The notes under the pieces were generated by a model, which was not told the DNA's origin, ran no database searches, and saw nothing but the letters and a program-made list of their open reading frames with translations. This document shows positions 30,561-34,314 of a stretch of 34,314 nucleotides of DNA, piece by piece (position 1 is the first letter of the stretch; each line of letters begins with the position of its first letter). The position numbers and the translations under genes are program-made. The stretch lies in assembly GCA_020346465.1 (NCBI GenBank), contig CP070783.1:1006272-1040585 (forward strand). The letters run 5' to 3'. This stretch comes from Deltaproteobacteria bacterium (GTDB taxonomy: Bacteria; Desulfobacterota; Deferrimicrobia; Deferrimicrobiales; Deferrimicrobiaceae).

Positions 30561-31268
30561 ATGCAGAGCCTGCTTTCCTCCTTCGAGACGTATCTGTCCG
30601 CGGGATCCGTCCTCTCTTACGCCGCCGCGTTCGCGGGGGGAGTGCTCATCAGCTTCACGCCGTGCGTCTACCCCGTCCTCCCGATCACGGTCGGGTACAT
30701 CGGGGGAAGAAGCCGGGGGTCGAAGGGGAGGGGCTTTTTCCTGAGCGTGTCCTACGTGCTGGGGATGGCCGTCACCTACGCCGCGCTCGGCACCGTCGCC
30801 GCGCTGACCGGGCGTCTCTTCGGCCAGGCGGCGGCAAGCCCCGTGACCAACGTCGTCGTCGGAACCATCTGCATCCTGATGGCGCTCTCCCTGTTCGACC
30901 TCTTCCACGTGCCGGTCCCCGCGTTCCCTTCGGGGGTCCCCTCCGGGGAGAAACGCCGCGGGATGGTCGGCGCGTTCGGGATCGGGCTGGCGTCCGGACT
31001 CGTGGTGGGGCCCTGCACGGCGCCGGTCATGGGCGCCCTCCTCGTCTACGTGGGGGCGAGGAAGAACGTCCTGTTCGGGACCTCTCTCTTGTTCGTCTTC
31101 GCCCTCGGGATGGGATTCCTGCTGGTCCTCCTCGGGACGTTCTCGGGCCTGCTGGCCAACCTCCCGAAGTCGGGCAGGTGGACGGAAGCCGTCCGGAAAG
31201 GGTTCGGGGTCCTCCTGATCCTCGCGGGGGGATATTTTCTCCTCGAGGCGGGGAAACAGCTCCTGTGA
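30561..31268 (+). CDS. CcdA/DsbD-type membrane thiol-disulfide transporter
   Basis: 235-residue, six-helix inner-membrane protein carrying reducing equivalents from cytoplasmic thioredoxin to the periplasm. The functional cysteines are in FTPCVYPVLP (helix 1) and VGPCTAPVMGALL (helix 4), the DsbD-beta/CcdA pattern. The N- and C-terminal periplasmic domains of full DsbD are absent, so partner proteins must relay the electrons; the flanking DsbC-like and TlpA-like genes fit. It overlaps or directly abuts the next gene. Confidence 0.9.
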   Translation: MQSLLSSFETYLSAGSVLSYAAAFAGGVLISFTPCVYPVLPITVGYIGGRSRGSKGRGFFLSVSYVLGMAVTYAALGTVAALTGRLFGQAAASPVTNVVVGTICILMALSLFDLFHVPVPAFPSGVPSGEKRRGMVGAFGIGLASGLVVGPCTAPVMGALLVYVGARKNVLFGTSLLFVFALGMGFLLVLLGTFSGLLANLPKSGRWTEAVRKGFGVLLILAGGYFLLEAGKQLL

Positions 31269-31288
31269 CGGAAACGAGGATCGGCGGG

Positions 31289-31804
31289 ATGAGACGGATC
31301 GGAAAAGCAGCCCTGGCCACCACCCTGGTCATTCTGGCCATGGCGGCGCCTGGACCGGGAAGGAGCGCTCGCGGCGAACCCTCGCCGGATCGACCCGCCG
31401 CGGGCAGCGCCAGGGAGTGGACGGACTTCACCCTTGAGGACGCCGACGGCAAGCCGGTCTCCCTGGCCCCGCTCATCGGCAAGAGGCCGGTGCTCCTGAT
31501 CTTCTGGGCTACATGGTGCCCCAACTGCAAGGAGGAGGTCCCCGTCGTCAACCGGATGCACAAGGAGCCCGCCAGGAACGGGAACGTGCAGATCCTCGCC
31601 CTGGACTACAAGGAGAGCCCGAAGATTGTCAAGGCCTTCATCGAGGCGAACATGGTGGCGTTTCCCGTCCTTCTCGACAGGAAAGGGAGCGTCGCGAAGG
31701 CGTACAAGGTCGTCGGCGTCCCCACCTACGTTCTCATCGGCCGGGACGGCCGGATCGCGTTCCGGGGACACGTGCTGCCCGAAGTCAATAAGGTTCTCGA
31801 TTAG
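31289..31804 (+). CDS. TlpA/ResA-like periplasmic thioredoxin
   Basis: 171-residue protein with an N-terminal signal/anchor (~residues 6-27), then a TlpA-like AhpC/TSA-Redoxin fold: WTDFTLEDADGKPVSL, active site WCPNC (Cys77/Cys80) and cis-Pro in GVPTYVLIG. TlpA/ResA proteins reduce heme-binding cysteines or metallochaperones in the periplasm. ATG 31289 is chosen. GTG 31265 overlaps the preceding stop by 4 bases and would add eight residues. It converges on the next gene with a 3-4-base overlap. Confidence 0.88.
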   Translation: MRRIGKAALATTLVILAMAAPGPGRSARGEPSPDRPAAGSAREWTDFTLEDADGKPVSLAPLIGKRPVLLIFWATWCPNCKEEVPVVNRMHKEPARNGNVQILALDYKESPKIVKAFIEANMVAFPVLLDRKGSVAKAYKVVGVPTYVLIGRDGRIAFRGHVLPEVNKVLD

Positions 31805-32721
31805 CCCGGCGCGGAAAGCCTTTCCGCGACCTTCGACAGCACCCCCTCCGCCTGGGCTCGGGACATCTTTCCCGACACCCCGAAGTGATACCCGTTCCTC
31901 GACATAAGCCAGAATGCCCCGGAGGGGAGATCGGCCCGGAACAGATCCTTTTCGACCCGGGCAAACCCGGGGAGGGAGCGGGATAGCTTCTCCCGGAACC
32001 GCTCGGGGGGGCCGGCATCCTCCGGCGTGATCAGGATCAGGGTGCCCGCCGTGCCGTCACCCGAGTACTTCGCCTCGTACCCCGGCGCGAGGGCCTCGTA
32101 CCCCAGGACCGCGCGCCTGTGGAAGACGACGCTCCCGCCGACAAGCCCCGCGATCCGGAGCGCTTCCGTCTCCGGGGGAGGGTCGTCCGTCCCCGGGAGC
32201 AGGGCGGAGAGCTCCCGGCCCAGGCTCTCCAGGTCGCTCCGGCCCGCAGTGCGCGAGGCCGCCCGGATCCGCACGAAGTGCCTCCCCTGGAAGAAATCGA
32301 GCGAGGTGTCCGACACGATCGCCTTCGCGGCCCCCACATCCGCGACCTCCTGGTCCGGGAACCGGTGCTGGGAAAAGACGCCGAAGGCGTCGCGGGAGGT
32401 CGCGTGCCGGAACAGCTCGAGACGGACCTCGGCATCTTCCTTTCCCGCGGGCCTGACGATCCCCACCGTCAGTTCCTCGAACCCGTACGGGAGGAAGAGC
32501 TCCGCCTCCCCGTCGATCTCCTCGTACAGATTGGCGGGGCCGAAGGTGCGCGCCGGCTCCGTCGCGGTCCAGGACCGCTTGGCCAGGCGGGGGAAGAGGG
32601 AAGCGTCCCCCTCGTCCTTCAAGGAAACGCCCGCGCACAGCGATCCCGCGAGAAGAAGAGACAGCAGGAACGCCACGGGGAGCGAACGGCCCGGAAACCG
32701 ATTACCCCCTGTCCGGCGCAT
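31801..32721 (-). CDS. Exported protein of unknown function (DUF6599-like)
   Basis: 306-residue secreted protein with a signal peptide (LPVAFLLSLLLAGSLCAG). The mature part has LAKRSWTATEPARTF and LYEEIDGEAELFLPYGFEEL, blocks I associate with DUF6599, a bacterial family without known activity. No catalytic motif or heme site is visible. GGAGGAAGGCG precedes ATG 32721. It starts 11 bases after the stop of the Tat-exported aldo/keto reductase, so the two are likely one operon working in the cell envelope. Confidence 0.72.
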   Translation of the reverse strand: MRRTGGNRFPGRSLPVAFLLSLLLAGSLCAGVSLKDEGDASLFPRLAKRSWTATEPARTFGPANLYEEIDGEAELFLPYGFEELTVGIVRPAGKEDAEVRLELFRHATSRDAFGVFSQHRFPDQEVADVGAAKAIVSDTSLDFFQGRHFVRIRAASRTAGRSDLESLGRELSALLPGTDDPPPETEALRIAGLVGGSVVFHRRAVLGYEALAPGYEAKYSGDGTAGTLILITPEDAGPPERFREKLSRSLPGFARVEKDLFRADLPSGAFWLMSRNGYHFGVSGKMSRAQAEGVLSKVAERLSAPG

Positions 32722-32732
32722 CGCCTTCCTCC

Positions 32733-33911
32733 TCAAGCCAGGAGACCGTGGGCCCGCCGGGCAAGCCGCTTCACGTCGAGTCCGAGCCGGCAGGCGACGG
32801 CGCACGATCCGCAGGAGAGGCACGACCGGGCGAACCGGTCCGGGCCCAGTTCCCGGTAGGACTGGCGGGCGAGGTCCGCCTGGCGGTACCCCTCGAGGTA
32901 GGTGAGGGACCGCAGGACCGACGGGACGTCCACGCCCTGCGGACAGGAGCCCGCGCACTCGCCGCACAGGCCGCAGTGCCGGTCGCCGATCGCGCGGGCA
33001 TACCGGGCCAGGGCCTTTCTCCCCCCCCAGCCGAGCCGCTTCCCGCTCGCCTTCATGTTCTCGTCGACCTGGGCGAAGCTCACCATGGAAGGGATCGTCG
33101 TCGCCACGCCGGGGTTCTCCAGGACCCACGCCAGCGCTGCCTGGTGGGGACTCAGATGGTCTCCGGGGCTGGAGTAGCCGCCCGCCTGCGTCTTCATGGC
33201 GATGATGCCGACACCCGATGCGCCGACCTCGCGGATCGTCGCCGAAAGCCCCTTCCCGGACCCGAAGGCGCTGCGGATCGCCGCCCCGATTCCCTCGTCG
33301 GACCGGAAGTTGTACGCCACGAGGACGGTCCGGTAGAACCCGTGTTTCCGGACGGCCCGGAGGACCGTCTCCTGCCCCTTGTGCGTGGTGACGCCGGGCA
33401 CCCGGATCTTCCCCTGCTCGAGGAGCTTCCTAAGCGCCTCCCGGGCGTCCTCGTTCGTCACTTCCTCTTCCGAGCTGATGCCGTGGAGCTGCATGATGTC
33501 GATGACGTCGGTCTTGAGGGAGCGCAGGCTGTTTTCCACGGACCGGATCATCTCGTCGACGGGGGCGATGTGCACCTTCGACGCGAGCACGACCTTGTCC
33601 CGGATCCCCGCGAGGGCCCGCCCGACGATCCGCTCGTTCTCCCCGCCCATGTAGCAGTCCGCGGTGTCGACGTAGTTCGCCCCGTTCTCGACGGCGTACC
33701 GGATCACGTCCGACTCCCGGGTGATCATGGCGCCCACCCCCACCGTCGCGACGCGGATCCCCGTGGAGCCGAGGACCCTCGTCTCTCCCCCCGGGCCGGG
33801 GGGGGATATGGCGGCAAAGGCCCGCGCCCCGCGGACGACCGGTGCGGCGGCGGCCGCCGCGGCCGCGCAGCCGAACGCCTTGAGGATCTCCCTCCGGCTT
33901 GCGACGCCCAT
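32733..33911 (-). CDS. Tat-exported aldo/keto reductase with C-terminal iron-sulfur domain
   Basis: 392-residue protein. The Tat signal SRREILKAFG precedes an Ala-rich h-region. The aldo/keto reductase barrel shows the tetrad Asp82, Tyr87, Lys112 and His143. The C-terminal ~75 residues carry two ferredoxin-type clusters, CGLCGECAGSCPQGVDV and CLSCGSCAVACRLGLDV. Such Fe-S AKRs are known, but their reductions are mostly undefined. Export through Tat implies that the cofactor is inserted before export. I chose ATG 33911 after GGAGGAACG; the upstream ATG would put 12 extra residues before the signal. Confidence 0.87.
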   Translation of the reverse strand: MGVASRREILKAFGCAAAAAAAAPVVRGARAFAAISPPGPGGETRVLGSTGIRVATVGVGAMITRESDVIRYAVENGANYVDTADCYMGGENERIVGRALAGIRDKVVLASKVHIAPVDEMIRSVENSLRSLKTDVIDIMQLHGISSEEEVTNEDAREALRKLLEQGKIRVPGVTTHKGQETVLRAVRKHGFYRTVLVAYNFRSDEGIGAAIRSAFGSGKGLSATIREVGASGVGIIAMKTQAGGYSSPGDHLSPHQAALAWVLENPGVATTIPSMVSFAQVDENMKASGKRLGWGGRKALARYARAIGDRHCGLCGECAGSCPQGVDVPSVLRSLTYLEGYRQADLARQSYRELGPDRFARSCLSCGSCAVACRLGLDVKRLARRAHGLLA

Positions 33912-33992
33912 CGTTCCTCCTCTCCGGCTGTGATTCTCGTGCCCCATCCACGAATGCCGGTTTATGGTAGTTTACAGGAAGGGAGAACCCGA

Positions 33993-34314
33993 ATGCACCC
34001 CGTCGCCTCCGCCGTCTACCGCCTTGCCCTGGCCCTGTGGGTCGGGGGGATGTCGGTCTTCACCTTCGTGGTGACCCCCGTCATCTTCCGGACGCAGACG
34101 CGGGAAAGCGCGGGGGAGATCGTCGGCGCTCTTTTCCCGGTCTACTTCCGCTTCTGCCTGGGCGCGGTCGTCATCGCCCTCGCGGCCCGGGCCGCCGCCG
34201 GGGAGGCCTTTTCCGGCGTTCGGCAGCTGGCCGGGACCTTTCTCATCGTCCTCTCCCTGGCGATCGTCTCGTACCACACGTTCGGGCTCGCTCCCCGCAT
34301 GGCGGCCGTCCGGG
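33993..34314 (+). CDS. DUF4149-like membrane protein (3' truncated)
   Basis: First 107 residues of a membrane protein that runs out of the window. LALALWVGGMSVFTFVVTPVIF, a second helix (FCLGAVVIALAARAAA) and a third (AGTFLIVLSLAIVSYHTFGL) match the DUF4149/TMEM205-like family of small four-helix proteins. Ribosome site GGAAGGGAG precedes the ATG. It is divergent from the aldo/keto reductase. The function of the family is unknown. Confidence 0.7.
   Translation, partial: MHPVASAVYRLALALWVGGMSVFTFVVTPVIFRTQTRESAGEIVGALFPVYFRFCLGAVVIALAARAAAGEAFSGVRQLAGTFLIVLSLAIVSYHTFGLAPRMAAVR

Overview
This is a GC-rich (roughly two-thirds G+C), gene-dense bacterial window. It encodes many multiheme c-type cytochromes, including the CxxxxCH/CxxCH cytochrome type I associate with Geobacter and relatives. 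It also has an alternative complex III (ACIII) operon, a cytochrome-c-dependent nitric oxide reductase and a porin-cytochrome cluster. My best placement is a Geobacter-like Desulfobacterota (former Deltaproteobacteria) respiring organism. That placement is inference from gene content only.

Layout. 1-5024: a truncated methyltransferase, a Zn/Cd/Pb-type P1B ATPase, an MFS transporter and, on the minus strand, a YdjM-like membrane protein. 5037-7170 (minus): class II fumarase and a beta-carbonic anhydrase. 7259-10914 (plus): a nitric oxide reduction module behind a perfect CRP/FNR-type palindrome. It holds a diheme norC, norB, a heme-copper-oxidase-like membrane protein fused to two DUF1858 domains, and a small ferritin-like helical protein. 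11149-11502: a cupin. 11650-19119 (minus): an ACIII operon in the order membrane/cytochrome c fusion, actA, actB, actC, actD, actF, with short overlaps at four of the five junctions. 19363-25853: mostly housekeeping genes (class II glutamine amidotransferase, threonine aldolase, FmdB zinc ribbon, two metallophosphoesterases, a PLP aminotransferase, an HD-GYP protein).

25936-29551 (minus): an outer-membrane electron conduit. It consists of a beta-barrel protein, a pentaheme lipoprotein and a large lipoprotein cytochrome built from three ~125-residue repeats with standard and non-standard heme motifs. Divergent from it, 29761-31804 (plus) encodes a thiol-redox set: a DsbC-like protein carrying its own CXXCH motif, a CcdA/DsbD-type membrane transporter and a TlpA-like thioredoxin. 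The window ends with a DUF6599-like exported protein, a Tat-exported iron-sulfur aldo/keto reductase and the start of a DUF4149-like membrane protein.

How it may fit together (inference). Fumarase feeds the TCA cycle and the quinol pool. ACIII oxidises quinol and reduces periplasmic cytochromes. The NOR, with its extra heme domain, and the porin-cytochrome conduit are two possible electron sinks for those cytochromes. The Dsb/CcdA/TlpA genes would keep heme-binding cysteines reduced during maturation. No tRNA, rRNA, CRISPR array, intact insertion sequence or prophage was seen, and no gene-free stretch exceeds 300 bases.
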